Shown one piece after another: positions 44,316 through 53,652 of a stretch of DNA of 64,000 bases. This DNA is from Bacteroidales bacterium. Lineage in GTDB: Bacteria; Bacteroidota; Bacteroidia; Bacteroidales; UBA932. A program made the translations under genes and the position numbers. Where the stretch lies: positions 124,001 through 188,000 of the forward strand of contig WOYW01000015.1 in the NCBI GenBank assembly GCA_011620605.1, in the 5' to 3' direction. Numbering within the stretch: position 1 is the first letter of the stretch; every line of letters begins with the position of its first letter. The notes under the pieces were generated by a model, which ran no database searches, was not told the DNA's origin, and saw only the letters and a program-made list of their open reading frames with translations.

Positions 44316-46754
44316 AACAGCACCCGTTTCCCGCGTGAAAGCTTCCAACATGCGGTTGATCAGTTGTTCCACATAAATATCGGTCAGTGTTTTTTGCGGA
44401 TCCTGAAATACAAAGCTCAGTGCGTATTGTTTTTTCCCTTCCGGAATGCCTTTACCCGTATAAACATCAAACAGACTAACCTGTTTTAAAAGACGTTTTT
44501 CCGTTTTAAATGCTATAGCATGTAACTTCTTGTAAGTCACATTATTGTCCACAACAAGTGCCAGATCCCTGTGAACTTCAGGAAATCGCGGTAAATCTGT
44601 ATAACGGGTTTTTGTGTTTCGTATCATACTGAAGAACAGGTCCCAGTTAATTTCCGCAGCAAAGACTTTCTGTTTTATATCCAGCACCGTAAGACAGGAC
44701 CGGCTGACCTCTCCCAGATCGGCCAGAACATTGTTCTTTACCTTGTACCGGATCCCTTCTTCAAACAGATCGGACGGAGCATTGGTGCATTCCAACCGGT
44801 TCAGATCCAGCCCGAATACCCGGGCAATATGTTCCACGTAAGCTTTTAGCACAAAGAAATCGGCGGGACGGGAAGGAGTGTGCCAATTCTGGGTTCTGTC
44901 ATTCCCCGTAACAAACATTGCCAGGCGCCGGCTTTCGCGATATCCTGACAATGATTCTCCCGATCCGGTCAATTGGTATACATTTCCCTGTTCAAAGAAA
45001 CGGAGGTCGTATTGTTGCCTGTTGACGTTATAGGCAATGGCTTCCAGCCCGCCCCAGAGAAGTGTTTGCCTCATGGCATTCAGATCACTGCTTAAAGGGT
45101 TGATTATCATAACAGAAGATCCGGCAGGATAAGTTTGCAGTCCTTCATAATACGCAGCGCGGGTAAGGGAATTACACATTATCTCACGAAATCCCATGGC
45201 CGCAAGACGATCGGCTGTTTTTTCCCTGATCAGGTCCGGTTCCGGTTTTTGTACCTGTGCCATGGAAGAAAGGACTCTTTCAGGAATTTCAATATTATTG
45301 TAGCCGTAGATCCTTAACACGTCTTCCACTACATCACACTCCCGTTGCACATCCGCCCTGTAGGCGGGAACCTCTATGGTCACCTGTTCCTGTTCTTCCC
45401 GGATAATGTTCATCTCCAATGCATGCAGTATCCTGTTTACGGTTGATCTTCCAATATCTTTGCCCATCAGGGAAAACATGCGTTTATAATTCAACTCTAT
45501 CCGGGCCGGGTTGACAGGGGAGGGATAGAGATCAACAATCTGTCCTTCAACCTGCGCTCCGCAGATTTCCTGCATGAGCAAAACTGCCCTTTTGAGTGCA
45601 TACAAAGTGGCCTTGGGATCCGCTCCTCTTTCAAAACGGAAACTGGCGTCTGTTTTTAGACCGTGGTGCCTGGAAGTTTTCCGGATAAAGTTGGGATGAA
45701 AGCAGGCCGACTCCAGGAATATGGAAGTTGTTTTTTCGGTCACACCGCTCTGCAACCCGCCGAATACCCCTCCAATACACATGGGTTTTGTTTTGTCACA
45801 GATCATCAGATCTTCACCGCCCAGGGTCCTCTCAACCTGGTCAAGGGTAACAAAACGGTCTCCCGGCCGGGCAAAACGCACTACCACACGGTCTCCCTCT
45901 ATTAATTCCCTGTCAAAAGCATGAAGGGGCTGTCCCGTTTCCAGCATAACATAATTGGTAATATCTACCAGGTTGTTTATGGGTCGAACCCCGGCCAGGC
46001 GCAAACGATCCTGCATCCAGGCCGGAGAAGGTCCTACGGTAATATGGCTGAGGGTTATGCCGCTGTATCGGGGAGCTGCCTGCGGTGCTTCCACAGTGAC
46101 CTGCACTCCTTTGCCGGAAGGATTCTCTTTAAAAGATCCTACCCCGGGTTTATTGATCATAATTTCCTTACCCTGCGCGGCATACCAGGCCGCCAGGTCG
46201 CGAGCGACACCAATATGAGAAGCGGCATCTATGCGATTCGGTGTCAGGCCAATTTCAAAGACGGCATATGTGGGAAGACCCAGGTATTCTGCTGCAGGGA
46301 TACCCACCGGGGTGTCATCGGGCAGGACCATGATCCCATCATGGGAAGTACCTATCCCCAACTCGTCCTGGGCACATATCATTCCGTAAGACTCGGCTCC
46401 GCGTATTTTACTTTTTTTGATCTTCACCTGTTCTCCGCTCGTAAAAGTCAATTGGGTCCCTACCGTTGCCATAAGCACTTTCTGCCCTGCTGCCACGTTT
46501 GGGGCCCCGCACACGACCTGAACGGGATCTCCGCTGCCGGTGTCTACGGTTGTAAGGAATAAATGATCGGAACCGGGATGCGGACTGCATGTTATCACGC
46601 GCGCAGTTACCACTCCGTTCAGTCCTCCGGGAATTGATTCGGAGACCTCAAGGGATTCCACTTCCAGACCTATGTCCGTGAGTACCCGGGAAGTTTGTTC
46701 CGCGTTCATGTCCAACGGAATATAATCTTTTAACCAATTGTACAGGATCTTCAT
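44307..46754 (-). CDS. pheT: Phenylalanyl-tRNA synthetase beta subunit
   Basis: 815 aa, normal length. Domains in order: B1 and an EMAP-like tRNA-binding domain (about 40-150; VITCSPHPGSDHLF, VVCGAPNV), a B3/B4 editing region (about 200-390; NNLVDITNYVMLETGQPLHAFD), B5, a class II-like core, and a C-terminal anticodon-binding FDX-ACB domain (FPEVHRDLALVVD). pheS is not in the window. It lies 9 bases after the ftsY stop and is probably cotranscribed with it. Confidence 0.97.
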   Translation of the reverse strand: MKILYNWLKDYIPLDMNAEQTSRVLTDIGLEVESLEVSESIPGGLNGVVTARVITCSPHPGSDHLFLTTVDTGSGDPVQVVCGAPNVAAGQKVLMATVGTQLTFTSGEQVKIKKSKIRGAESYGMICAQDELGIGTSHDGIMVLPDDTPVGIPAAEYLGLPTYAVFEIGLTPNRIDAASHIGVARDLAAWYAAQGKEIMINKPGVGSFKENPSGKGVQVTVEAPQAAPRYSGITLSHITVGPSPAWMQDRLRLAGVRPINNLVDITNYVMLETGQPLHAFDRELIEGDRVVVRFARPGDRFVTLDQVERTLGGEDLMICDKTKPMCIGGVFGGLQSGVTEKTTSIFLESACFHPNFIRKTSRHHGLKTDASFRFERGADPKATLYALKRAVLLMQEICGAQVEGQIVDLYPSPVNPARIELNYKRMFSLMGKDIGRSTVNRILHALEMNIIREEQEQVTIEVPAYRADVQRECDVVEDVLRIYGYNNIEIPERVLSSMAQVQKPEPDLIREKTADRLAAMGFREIMCNSLTRAAYYEGLQTYPAGSSVMIINPLSSDLNAMRQTLLWGGLEAIAYNVNRQQYDLRFFEQGNVYQLTGSGESLSGYRESRRLAMFVTGNDRTQNWHTPSRPADFFVLKAYVEHIARVFGLDLNRLECTNAPSDLFEEGIRYKVKNNVLADLGEVSRSCLTVLDIKQKVFAAEINWDLFFSMIRNTKTRYTDLPRFPEVHRDLALVVDNNVTYKKLHAIAFKTEKRLLKQVSLFDVYTGKGIPEGKKQYALSFVFQDPQKTLTDIYVEQLINRMLEAFTRETGAVLR

Positions 46755-46763
46755 ACTATGTGA

Positions 46764-47684
46764 TTATTCAAATAATGTTGCTACAAAGGTTTTTTTGTCA
46801 AATACCTGCAGATCGTCAATACCTTCTCCAAGGCCTATGAATTTGACCGGGACCTGTAACATGTCACTGATCCCAATAACGACTCCTCCTTTTGCCGTAC
46901 CGTCCAGTTTTGTCACTGCCAGGGCCGTCACGTCCGTAGCCCTGGAGAATTCTTTGGCCTGCTGGTAAGCATTTTGTCCCGTTGATCCGTCCAATACCAG
47001 CAACACTTCATGCGGGGCATCAGGGATTAGTTTTTGAAGGACCTTGCGAATCTTGGACAATTCGTTCATCAGATTCACTTTATTGTGAAGCCGACCCGCA
47101 GTATCTATCAGAAGCACATCCATTTGGCGGGCTATGGCCGCCGACAGGGAATCGTAAGCTACGGCGGCAGGGTCACTGCCCATAGTCTGTTTGATGATGG
47201 GGACCCCGGCCCGCTCGCTCCAGATGGTCAATTGTTCCACGGCAGCGGCACGGAATGTATCAGCAGCTCCCAGCATGACTTTTTTCCCGTCAGCTTTTAG
47301 GCGGGAAGCCAATTTACCTATGGTAGTTGTTTTTCCCACCCCGTTGACACCAACCACAAGGATTACAAAAGGTTTTTTTGAAAAATCAAACGGGATCAGC
47401 TGACCGGCAGACTTGTTTTCCATTAAAAGCGCCTCAATTTCTTCCCTCAACAAGCGGTTCAGTTCCTGGGTATTCACGTATTTGTCGCGACGGACTCGTT
47501 CCTGGATCCTGTCAATGATCTTAAGCGTTGTATCCACACCCACATCCGAAGCAACCAGTGCTTCTTCAAGATCGTCCAGCACCAGGTCATCCACTTTTGA
47601 ACGGCCCATGACCGTCCTGGAAAGCCTGCTGAACAATCCTTTTTTTGTTTTTTCCAGTCCTTTATCCAGAATATTGTCGTTCAT
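46764..47684 (-). CDS. ftsY: Signal recognition particle receptor
   Basis: 306 aa, with the NG domain essentially alone and a very short acidic N-terminus. G motifs: G1 GVNGVGKTTTIGKLA, then DTFRAAAVEQL, DTAGRLHNK (G3) and TKLDGTAKGG (G4). It docks SRP-ribosome complexes at the inner membrane. Its start is 42 bases beyond the terminator of the ribosomal-protein run, so it probably has its own promoter; pheT follows. Confidence 0.97.
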   Translation of the reverse strand: MNDNILDKGLEKTKKGLFSRLSRTVMGRSKVDDLVLDDLEEALVASDVGVDTTLKIIDRIQERVRRDKYVNTQELNRLLREEIEALLMENKSAGQLIPFDFSKKPFVILVVGVNGVGKTTTIGKLASRLKADGKKVMLGAADTFRAAAVEQLTIWSERAGVPIIKQTMGSDPAAVAYDSLSAAIARQMDVLLIDTAGRLHNKVNLMNELSKIRKVLQKLIPDAPHEVLLVLDGSTGQNAYQQAKEFSRATDVTALAVTKLDGTAKGGVVIGISDMLQVPVKFIGLGEGIDDLQVFDKKTFVATLFE

Positions 47685-47726
47685 AAGAGTGCAAATATAA
47701 GAAAAAGCAGGGTGCCATAAGTAACA

Positions 47727-47750
47727 AAAAAGCTCCCCGGGGGAGCTTTT
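47727..47750 (-). terminator. Terminator after the rpmB-rpmG-DUF4295 run
   Basis: A near-perfect stem (AAAAGCTCCCC with GGGGAGCTTTT) is followed on the minus strand by six T. Core and stem match the ppdK terminator. It separates the translation gene run from ftsY-pheT. Confidence 0.85.
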
Positions 47751-47796
47751 ATCTTAAGACCTTTCTGTCGAATCTAAGAAATGAAAAGATCATGTA

Positions 47797-47955
47797 CTAT
47801 TTTCCGGCAAAAAAATCTTTTTCCTTATCCGTGGGAATGATGTCTTCCTGGAACATATAGGCTCCGGTACGTTGTGAGCGGACCATACGAATGCATTTAA
47901 CACTGCCTTTTCCTGCCGTTTTATCTTTAAGTGTTGCTACCGCTTTTTTTGCCAT
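47797..47955 (-). CDS. DUF4295 small basic protein (Bacteroidota ribosome-associated, bL38-like)
   Basis: 52 aa, complete: begins MAKKAVATLKDKTAGKGSVK, is rich in Lys/Arg, and ends KDFFAGK. This Bacteroidota-specific family lies next to rpmG and ftsY, as here. From memory, it corresponds to the ribosomal protein named bL38 in a Flavobacterium ribosome structure; I could not check this. Start at 47955, 16 bases after the rpmG stop. The terminator at 47727-47750 follows. Confidence 0.85.
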   Translation of the reverse strand: MAKKAVATLKDKTAGKGSVKCIRMVRSQRTGAYMFQEDIIPTDKEKDFFAGK

Positions 47956-47971
47956 AACTTTCTCTTTTTAT

Positions 47972-48154
47972 CTATTTAATTTCTCTGTGAACAGTCACTT
48001 TCTTCAGGAAAGGATTGTATTTTTTACGTTCCAGACGCTGCGTGGTATTCTTCTTATTCTTTGTGGTGATATAACGGGACATTCCCGGAACTCCACTTTC
48101 TTTCTGTTCGGTACATTCAAGAATGATCTGTACTCTGTTTTCTTTCTTTGCCAT
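47972..48154 (-). CDS. rpmG: 50S ribosomal protein L33
   Basis: 60 aa. bL33 pattern with [32 protein letters not shown] and C-terminal [12 protein letters not shown]. Only one Cys remains, so it is the zinc-free (C-minus) form rather than the four-Cys form. It lies 11 bases after rpmB and before the DUF4295 gene. Confidence 0.97.
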   Translation of the reverse strand: MAKKENRVQIILECTEQKESGVPGMSRYITTKNKKNTTQRLERKKYNPFLKKVTVHREIK

Positions 48155-48165
48155 AAGACGAAATA

Positions 48166-48408
48166 TTATACAATATCAATCAAACCTTTTGCTCTGGCAG
48201 CTTTCAATGTGGCAGCCAGTCCGTTTTTATTAATGGTACGGATCCCGGCGGCAGTTACTTTTAAAGTAATGAAACGGCCCTCTTCTTCCGACCAGAAACG
48301 TTTGGTTTTCAAGTTGGGAGCAAATTCACGCTTTGTGCGACGTTTTGAATGAGACACATTGTTCCCTACCATTCTCTTCTTACCTGTAACTTGACAAACT
48401 CGTGCCAT
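48166..48408 (-). CDS. rpmB: 50S ribosomal protein L28
   Basis: 80 aa. bL28 signatures: [20 protein letters not shown] at the N-terminus, then [19 protein letters not shown] and TVRTI-like [11 protein letters not shown]. First of the L28-L33-DUF4295 trio, 73 bases after lepB. Confidence 0.97.
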   Translation of the reverse strand: MARVCQVTGKKRMVGNNVSHSKRRTKREFAPNLKTKRFWSEEEGRFITLKVTAAGIRTINKNGLAATLKAARAKGLIDIV

Positions 48409-48481
48409 GGTATCTTAATTTTGTGATTTATTCATTTTTAAAGGGCTGCAAATATCTGCATTTTTTTTGGAAACCCAAAAT

Positions 48482-49816
48482 TTATTTGAAACGTAATTTC
48501 AATATACGATCCCAGCGGATGTTGGAGGGGAATGATTTGTATTTATCCGTGGAAAACCAGACAACAACGGGATTCCCTACAATTCTGTCTTCCGGTACAA
48601 AGCCCCAGTAACGTGAATCCAGCGAATTGTGACGGTTATCTCCCATCATAAAGAAATAATCCTGTTCAAAAGTGTACTCCGTAGATTCCTCCCCGTCAAT
48701 ATAGTATTCCCCGTCACGTTCTTCCAGTGTATGTCCTTCGTAAGAAGTAATGATACGCCTGTACAAAGGCAGGTTTTGCGGTGTGAGTGTTACGGATGTT
48801 CCTGCCTTCGGTATCCACAGCGGTCCGTAATTATCCCTGGTCCAGGGAAAATCCGGTGATGTAACAAAGGGGAATAACATCAGTTGTGAATCGGGGTAGT
48901 CCGGTGGAAAGACATCAATATTCTGACTGATGGAAACAATACTCCTCATGGCAGCAAGTTCCCCGGCATGCTCTTCATTCAAGGGCAAGGTGGGATAACC
49001 GGGAATACGGTTGTCAAAATAGGTCTCTGCAGGAGAAATATTGTATTTTTCCAGGATCCTTTGGTTTAGTGGCTGTCCGTCGGTAACAACGGTATAGGTG
49101 TTTCGTATTCCGGAGAAATCAGGCTGGGGAATGCTGTTCACATAAACTTTCCCATCTGTCATTTCCAGGGTATCCCCTGCAACGGCAACGCATCTTTTGA
49201 CATAATTGTCTTCTTTACCCGGCGGACGTGATTTGACCGGACCGTAATGTTCCAGGGTACTCTTTCTGCCGTTCAGCCTTACGTGCGTATAATAATCATC
49301 GGTTGGATAATTTACCAGGACGGTATCGCCGTGCGGAAAATTGAACACGACCATATCATTTCTTTTTACCTGTGAAAACCCGGCCATCCGCTTGTAAGGT
49401 CTTTCAATAAGCCTTGTATAGGATTCTTTCCCGAATATTACGTTATGCGTTAACGGAATGGTGAGTGGGTGCTGAGGCCTCTTGGGACCGTATTTCAATT
49501 TTCCCACAAACAGGTAATCGCCCGTCATCAGGGTGTTTTCCATGGAAGATGTCGGGATCATGTACGCTTCAAAGAAGAAAGACTTAACAAAGGTGGCCGC
49601 TATCAATGCAAAAATGATCGCATCTACCCATTCCAGGGCAGCATTTCTCTTTTCACCTTCCTTATAGGTTTTTTTCCAAAAAGCCCATTTGACCTTTTTG
49701 GTAATATACAGGTCCAATATGATAATGAGCCCGAACAGCCACCAAAAGTTACCCAGCCAGATCACCCATACCAGGTAACCGGCGGCAACCAGTGAAAATT
49801 TTATCCAGCGGTTCAA
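48482..49816 (-). CDS. lepB: Signal peptidase I
   Basis: 444 aa, the long Bacteroidota form. Two N-terminal membrane segments (about 5-38) and a further one near 65-85 precede the catalytic domain. The nucleophile Ser lies in MIPTSSMENTLMTGD, the general base Lys in YVKRCVAVAGDTLE, and box E in MMGDNRHNSLDSRYWG. A large insert (about 215-370) separates the boxes. It cleaves signal peptides at the periplasmic face. It starts 10 bases after rplT and may be cotranscribed with the translation genes. Confidence 0.96.
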   Translation of the reverse strand: MNRWIKFSLVAAGYLVWVIWLGNFWWLFGLIIILDLYITKKVKWAFWKKTYKEGEKRNAALEWVDAIIFALIAATFVKSFFFEAYMIPTSSMENTLMTGDYLFVGKLKYGPKRPQHPLTIPLTHNVIFGKESYTRLIERPYKRMAGFSQVKRNDMVVFNFPHGDTVLVNYPTDDYYTHVRLNGRKSTLEHYGPVKSRPPGKEDNYVKRCVAVAGDTLEMTDGKVYVNSIPQPDFSGIRNTYTVVTDGQPLNQRILEKYNISPAETYFDNRIPGYPTLPLNEEHAGELAAMRSIVSISQNIDVFPPDYPDSQLMLFPFVTSPDFPWTRDNYGPLWIPKAGTSVTLTPQNLPLYRRIITSYEGHTLEERDGEYYIDGEESTEYTFEQDYFFMMGDNRHNSLDSRYWGFVPEDRIVGNPVVVWFSTDKYKSFPSNIRWDRILKLRFK

Positions 49817-49826
49817 AACCCCGTAA

Positions 49827-50171
49827 TTATTTAATGGAGCTTATTATGGCTTCAAATGCCTGGGGATTGTTCATAGCCAGGTCTGCAAGAACCTTACGGT
49901 TAAGGCCTATGTTTGACTTGTTCACTTTTCCCATGAACTGTGAGTAGGACATTCCGTGCATACGGGCAGCCGCATTGATACGCTGTATCCATAAAGCCCT
50001 GAATGAGCGTTTTTTGTTTTTACGATCACGGTATGCGTAGGTTAACCCTTTTTCATACGTGTTTTTGGCTACCGTCCAGACGTTGCGGCGTGCCAGAAAA
50101 TTACCCTTCGTCTGTTTTAGAATTTTTTTTCGCCTGGCCCTTGAGGCCACAGCATTTACCGATCTTGGCAT
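49827..50171 (-). CDS. rplT: 50S ribosomal protein L20
   Basis: 114 aa. bL20 motifs: [63 protein letters not shown]. In many bacteria L20 represses its own operon by binding the mRNA. Here an 83-base leader between rpmI and rplT holds a purine-rich AAAGGAGGAG tract. Confidence 0.97.
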   Translation of the reverse strand: MPRSVNAVASRARRKKILKQTKGNFLARRNVWTVAKNTYEKGLTYAYRDRKNKKRSFRALWIQRINAAARMHGMSYSQFMGKVNKSNIGLNRKVLADLAMNNPQAFEAIISSIK

Positions 50172-50254
50172 AATATAAATTCTTTGCGATTGTCAGCGTT
50201 CTCCTCCTTTGAGATTCTTTTCCTGCTGGGCAATCTGGTTAATATATTGCAGTT

Positions 50255-50449
50255 CTAGACGCAAATCAGTTCTTTGATGCGCTTTTCATCTGCCTTATTT
50301 ACCAAAGAGGAATAAGTCAGATTACGTTTCTGCTTTTTAGTTTTTTTTGTCAAAATATGACTGTGGTAAGCGTGTTTCCGCTTGATCCTTCCGGTTCCTG
50401 TCAACGTAAAACGTTTTTTGGCTCCGGAATTTGTTTTCATTTTGGGCAT
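50255..50449 (-). CDS. rpmI: 50S ribosomal protein L35
   Basis: 64 aa. bL35 signatures: [20 protein letters not shown] near the N-terminus, [20 protein letters not shown] in the middle. Part of thrS-infC-rpmI-rplT, 27 bases after infC. Confidence 0.97.
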   Translation of the reverse strand: MPKMKTNSGAKKRFTLTGTGRIKRKHAYHSHILTKKTKKQKRNLTYSSLVNKADEKRIKELICV

Positions 50450-50476
50450 ACTTGTTTGTTTATATATATTTGGTTG

Positions 50477-51082
50477 TTATTTCTTTTTTGTTGTTTTTAA
50501 TGGTCCTATCATCATGATCATGCGTTTGCCTTCAAGTTTGGGCATCTGTTCAGCTTTTCCGTAATCTTCCAGATCAACGGCAAACCTGAGTAGTAATTTT
50601 TTTCCCTGTTCGGAAAATACGATGGAACGACCTCTGAAAAACACGTATGATTTAACTTTTGCGCCATCTTTCAGGAATTCTATGGCATGTTTCAGTTTAA
50701 ACTGGTAATCGTGTTCATCCGTATTTGGTCCAAATCGGATCTCCTTGACAATAACCTTGGAGGCATTGGCTTTCATCTCCTTTGCTTTCTTGCGCCTCTG
50801 GTACAAATATTTCTGGTAATCAATGATCTTACATACAGGCGGATCAGCTTGTGCCGTGATCTCCACCAGATCCAGATTCATCCTTTCAGCCATTTTCAAG
50901 GCCTGTGCAATAGGATAGATTCCCGGTTTTTCAATATTGTCTCCCACAACACGCACCTGGGGAACATCAATTTCATTATTGATCCTGGCACCGTCATCAT
51001 GTTTTGGTGCCCTGTTGTAATATTTTCCCTGATTGTTCCTTCTATGAGGTGAAAATTGTGGCTTGTAAGGTGTTCCGATAAT
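50477..51082 (-). CDS. infC: Translation initiation factor IF-3, predicted AUU start
   Basis: 201 aa if started at ATT 51082-51080. The frame contains no ATG before the conserved [15 protein letters not shown] opening. An in-frame GTG (50956) would cut off the N-terminal domain, and a TAA stop lies directly upstream of the ATT. AAGGAGG is 5 bases before the ATT, an unusually strong Shine-Dalgarno for this phylum. An ATC codon follows directly. IF-3 checks the start codon and disfavours AUU, so this permits autoregulation as in E. coli. C-domain motifs: [18 protein letters not shown] and [11 protein letters not shown]. Confidence 0.88.
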   Translation of the reverse strand: MIGTPYKPQFSPHRRNNQGKYYNRAPKHDDGARINNEIDVPQVRVVGDNIEKPGIYPIAQALKMAERMNLDLVEITAQADPPVCKIIDYQKYLYQRRKKAKEMKANASKVIVKEIRFGPNTDEHDYQFKLKHAIEFLKDGAKVKSYVFFRGRSIVFSEQGKKLLLRFAVDLEDYGKAEQMPKLEGKRMIMMIGPLKTTKKK

Positions 51083-51087
51083 TTATT

Positions 51088-51094
51088 CCTCCTT
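51088..51094 (-). promoter_or_regulatory. Strong Shine-Dalgarno of infC
   Basis: AAGGAGG on the minus strand, 5 bases before the predicted ATT start, in the 14-base space after the thrS stop. Most genes in this window show no such sequence, so this one decides the infC start. Confidence 0.75.
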
Positions 51095-51096
51095 TT

Positions 51097-53031
51097 TTAG
51101 TTCGTTAAATCATTTATTTCTTTCCGGAGCATGGCTACAAATTCCTCCGGTTTCATGATTCCCTGGTCTCCTTGACCCTGACGACGTACAGATACGGTTC
51201 CGGAAGATTCCTCTTTCTCTCCCACTATCAACAAATATGGAATCCTCTTCAACTCATTCTCTCTTATGCGCTTACCAACTGTTTCATTGCGGTCATCAAG
51301 CGAGGCGCGAAGTTCGGAATTATTCAAGAAATCACAAACTTTTTTTGCAAATTCATTGAATTTTTCACTCAAAGGCAAGACTACAACCTGGTCGGGAGCT
51401 AGCCATAATGGGAATTTCCCGCCTGTATGTTCCAGTAAAACAGCCACAAATCGTTCCATGGACCCGAAAGGAGCGCGGTGGATCATTACCGGCCTGTACT
51501 TTTTGTCATCCGACCCAATATATTCCAATTCAAAGCGTTCGGGTAAATTGTAATCTACCTGGATGGTTCCCAGTTGCCATTTTCTTCCGAGGGCATCCCG
51601 AACCATAAAATCAAGTTTTGGTCCGTAAAAAGCTGCCTCACCGTATTCGACAATGGTTTCCAGGTTCTTTTCAGCAGCAGCTTCAATAATGGCCTGTTCT
51701 GCTTTTTCCCAGTTCTCATCCGAACCGATATATTTAGATCTGTCGTTTTTATCACGCAGGGACACCTGAACCGTAAAATTCTCAAAACTTAAAGTCCTGA
51801 AAATATACAGTACAATATCTATTACTTTGCAAAATTCATCTTTGAGCTGATCGGGACGACAAAAAATATGTGCATCATCCTGGGTAAATCCCCTGACGCG
51901 TGTTAGTCCGTGCAATTCACCGCTTTGTTCATAACGGTAAACCGTCCCAAATTCAGCCAGACGTACAGGCATATCTTTGTAAGAATGCGGTTTTGAGCGG
52001 TATATCTCGCAGTGATGGGGACAGTTCATGGGTTTAAGCAAAAACTCTTCCCCTTCCTGCGGTGTTTTGATGGGCTTAAAACTGTCTGCTCCGTATTTTG
52101 CGTAATGGCCGCTGGTCACATACAATTCTTTTTGACCTATATGAGGGGTGATCACCTGTTGGTACCCATGTTTCTTCTGCACTTTTTTCAGAAAGTTCTC
52201 CAATTGCTCCCTCAGAGCCGCTCCACGAGGCAGCCACAACGGCAGGCCCTGCCCTACACGTTGCGAGAAAGTGAACAATTCCAATTCTTTACCTAACTTG
52301 CGGTGATCCCTCTTTTTGGCTTCTTCCATCATTTTGAGGTACTCATCCAGCAATGATTTTTTTGGAAAAGTAATCCCGTAGATACGCGTAAGCATCTGAC
52401 GTTTTTCGTCTCCCCGCCAATAGGCCCCGGCAATGGAAGTAAGCTTGATGGCCTTGATCATGGAAGTGTCGGGAATGTGAGGTCCCCGGCAAAGATCTGT
52501 AAACATACCGTTGGAATAAAAAGTGATGGTCCCGTCTTCCAGGTCTTCTATCAGTTCGCATTTATACGGGTCGCCTTTTCCCCGGTATATCTTCAGGGCT
52601 TCTTCCTTACTGACTTCCTTCCTTTCAAATAGCTGTTTGCTTCTGGCCAGTTCCAGCATTTTATTTTCAATGGGCCCCAGGTCATCTTCTGACAATTGGC
52701 GTCCTTCCAGATCTATATCGTAATAAAAGCCGTTCTCTATGGCAGGGCCTATCCCAAACTTGACACCCGGGTACAACACCTCCAGTGCTTCGGCCATAAG
52801 GTGGGATGAGGAGTGCCAGAACACCTGTTTGCCTTCCTCGTCTTCCCACTTCAGGAAACGGACAGAGGCATCCTGTGTCAGAGGTAGTTGTATATCAGTC
52901 AATTTCCCGTCCACTTTCACGGCAAGCACCTCGGCTGCCAGCCGGGGACTTATATCCTGCGCTATCTGATATCCCGTTATGCCGGATTCGTATTGTTTTG
53001 TTTTCCCATTGGGAAAAGTAATAATTATCAT
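51097..53031 (-). CDS. thrS: Threonyl-tRNA synthetase
   Basis: 644 aa, standard architecture. TGS domain (1-65), N2 editing domain with [11 protein letters not shown] and the later [11 protein letters not shown], class II catalytic core with zinc Cys/His in [42 protein letters not shown] (motif 2), [13 protein letters not shown] (motif 3) and a C-terminal anticodon-binding domain. First gene of the infC-rpmI-rplT run. A promoter box lies 37 bases upstream within a small dyad. Confidence 0.97.
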   Translation of the reverse strand: MIIITFPNGKTKQYESGITGYQIAQDISPRLAAEVLAVKVDGKLTDIQLPLTQDASVRFLKWEDEEGKQVFWHSSSHLMAEALEVLYPGVKFGIGPAIENGFYYDIDLEGRQLSEDDLGPIENKMLELARSKQLFERKEVSKEEALKIYRGKGDPYKCELIEDLEDGTITFYSNGMFTDLCRGPHIPDTSMIKAIKLTSIAGAYWRGDEKRQMLTRIYGITFPKKSLLDEYLKMMEEAKKRDHRKLGKELELFTFSQRVGQGLPLWLPRGAALREQLENFLKKVQKKHGYQQVITPHIGQKELYVTSGHYAKYGADSFKPIKTPQEGEEFLLKPMNCPHHCEIYRSKPHSYKDMPVRLAEFGTVYRYEQSGELHGLTRVRGFTQDDAHIFCRPDQLKDEFCKVIDIVLYIFRTLSFENFTVQVSLRDKNDRSKYIGSDENWEKAEQAIIEAAAEKNLETIVEYGEAAFYGPKLDFMVRDALGRKWQLGTIQVDYNLPERFELEYIGSDDKKYRPVMIHRAPFGSMERFVAVLLEHTGGKFPLWLAPDQVVVLPLSEKFNEFAKKVCDFLNNSELRASLDDRNETVGKRIRENELKRIPYLLIVGEKEESSGTVSVRRQGQGDQGIMKPEEFVAMLRKEINDLTN

Positions 53032-53060
53032 GATCTGAATTTATAAGGTTCGTTTTCATT

Positions 53061-53077
53061 CTAACTTACAAAGTTAG
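53061..53077 (-). promoter_or_regulatory. thrS -7 box inside a 7-bp dyad
   Basis: TAACTTTG (minus strand, 53069-53076) matches TAnnTTTG. It sits inside CTAACTT-ACA-AAGTTAG (53061-53077), a perfect 7-bp inverted repeat. The dyad could be an operator or simply a coincidence of the box sequence. Confidence 0.45.
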
Positions 53078-53129
53078 GTATTTTTTAAAAATTTTGGTTA
53101 CTTTGTGACCGAAACTAAACGATTTACCG

Positions 53130-53642
53130 ATGAAACATAATTTCTGGAACAAAGCTGCCATGTACGGTATTGTCCTGGCACTTGTATCCGTTTTTTTTAT
53201 GGTCATCCAGCCGGTCCTGGATCCTGCCAAATGGATGAACATTGTATTATGGATGGTAAAACTGGCCGGAACACTCGGTCTGCTTTTCTATTTCATGAAA
53301 GACTTCGAGGCCGGAAAGGAATCTTACTCCTATGCAGATGCATTTAAATTCGGAATAGCAGTTTCTTTTTGTTCTTCCATAATAGCTGCCGGGTATTACT
53401 ACTTCCATGTCATGTTTATTTTCCCGGATACAACGTCCCAGATCTCAAATGCCATGATGATGGGCTTTGAACAGGCCGGAATAAGCTCCGAAGATTTCAA
53501 TACGGATAAATTCATCGCACGCCTGCCCGTTATCATGATGGTTTCTCAATTTATCTATTTCAACATTCTTGGTCTTTTATGGTCTTCCATCCTGGCAAAC
53601 GGAGCCAAACAAAAAGTAACTGCATCTCCCTTTGACAACTAA
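53130..53642 (+). CDS. DUF4199 membrane protein
   Basis: 170 aa with four hydrophobic helices (about 10-28, 37-55, 73-97, 132-155). FWNKAAMYGIVLALVS and SYADAFKFGIAVSFCSSIIAAGYYYF are typical of the DUF4199 family of Bacteroidota. Function unknown. It lies 10 bases before the glycosyltransferase gene, and I recall the two families being neighbours in other Bacteroidota genomes. The start region is divergent from thrS. Confidence 0.85.
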   Translation: MKHNFWNKAAMYGIVLALVSVFFMVIQPVLDPAKWMNIVLWMVKLAGTLGLLFYFMKDFEAGKESYSYADAFKFGIAVSFCSSIIAAGYYYFHVMFIFPDTTSQISNAMMMGFEQAGISSEDFNTDKFIARLPVIMMVSQFIYFNILGLLWSSILANGAKQKVTASPFDN

Positions 53643-53652
53643 CGTTTTTTAT

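Noticed and set aside
50477-50956. infC starting at the GTG at 50956
   Set aside because: It would remove the conserved IF-3 N-terminal opening ([10 protein letters not shown]), which is present in the same frame upstream together with a Shine-Dalgarno and ATT.
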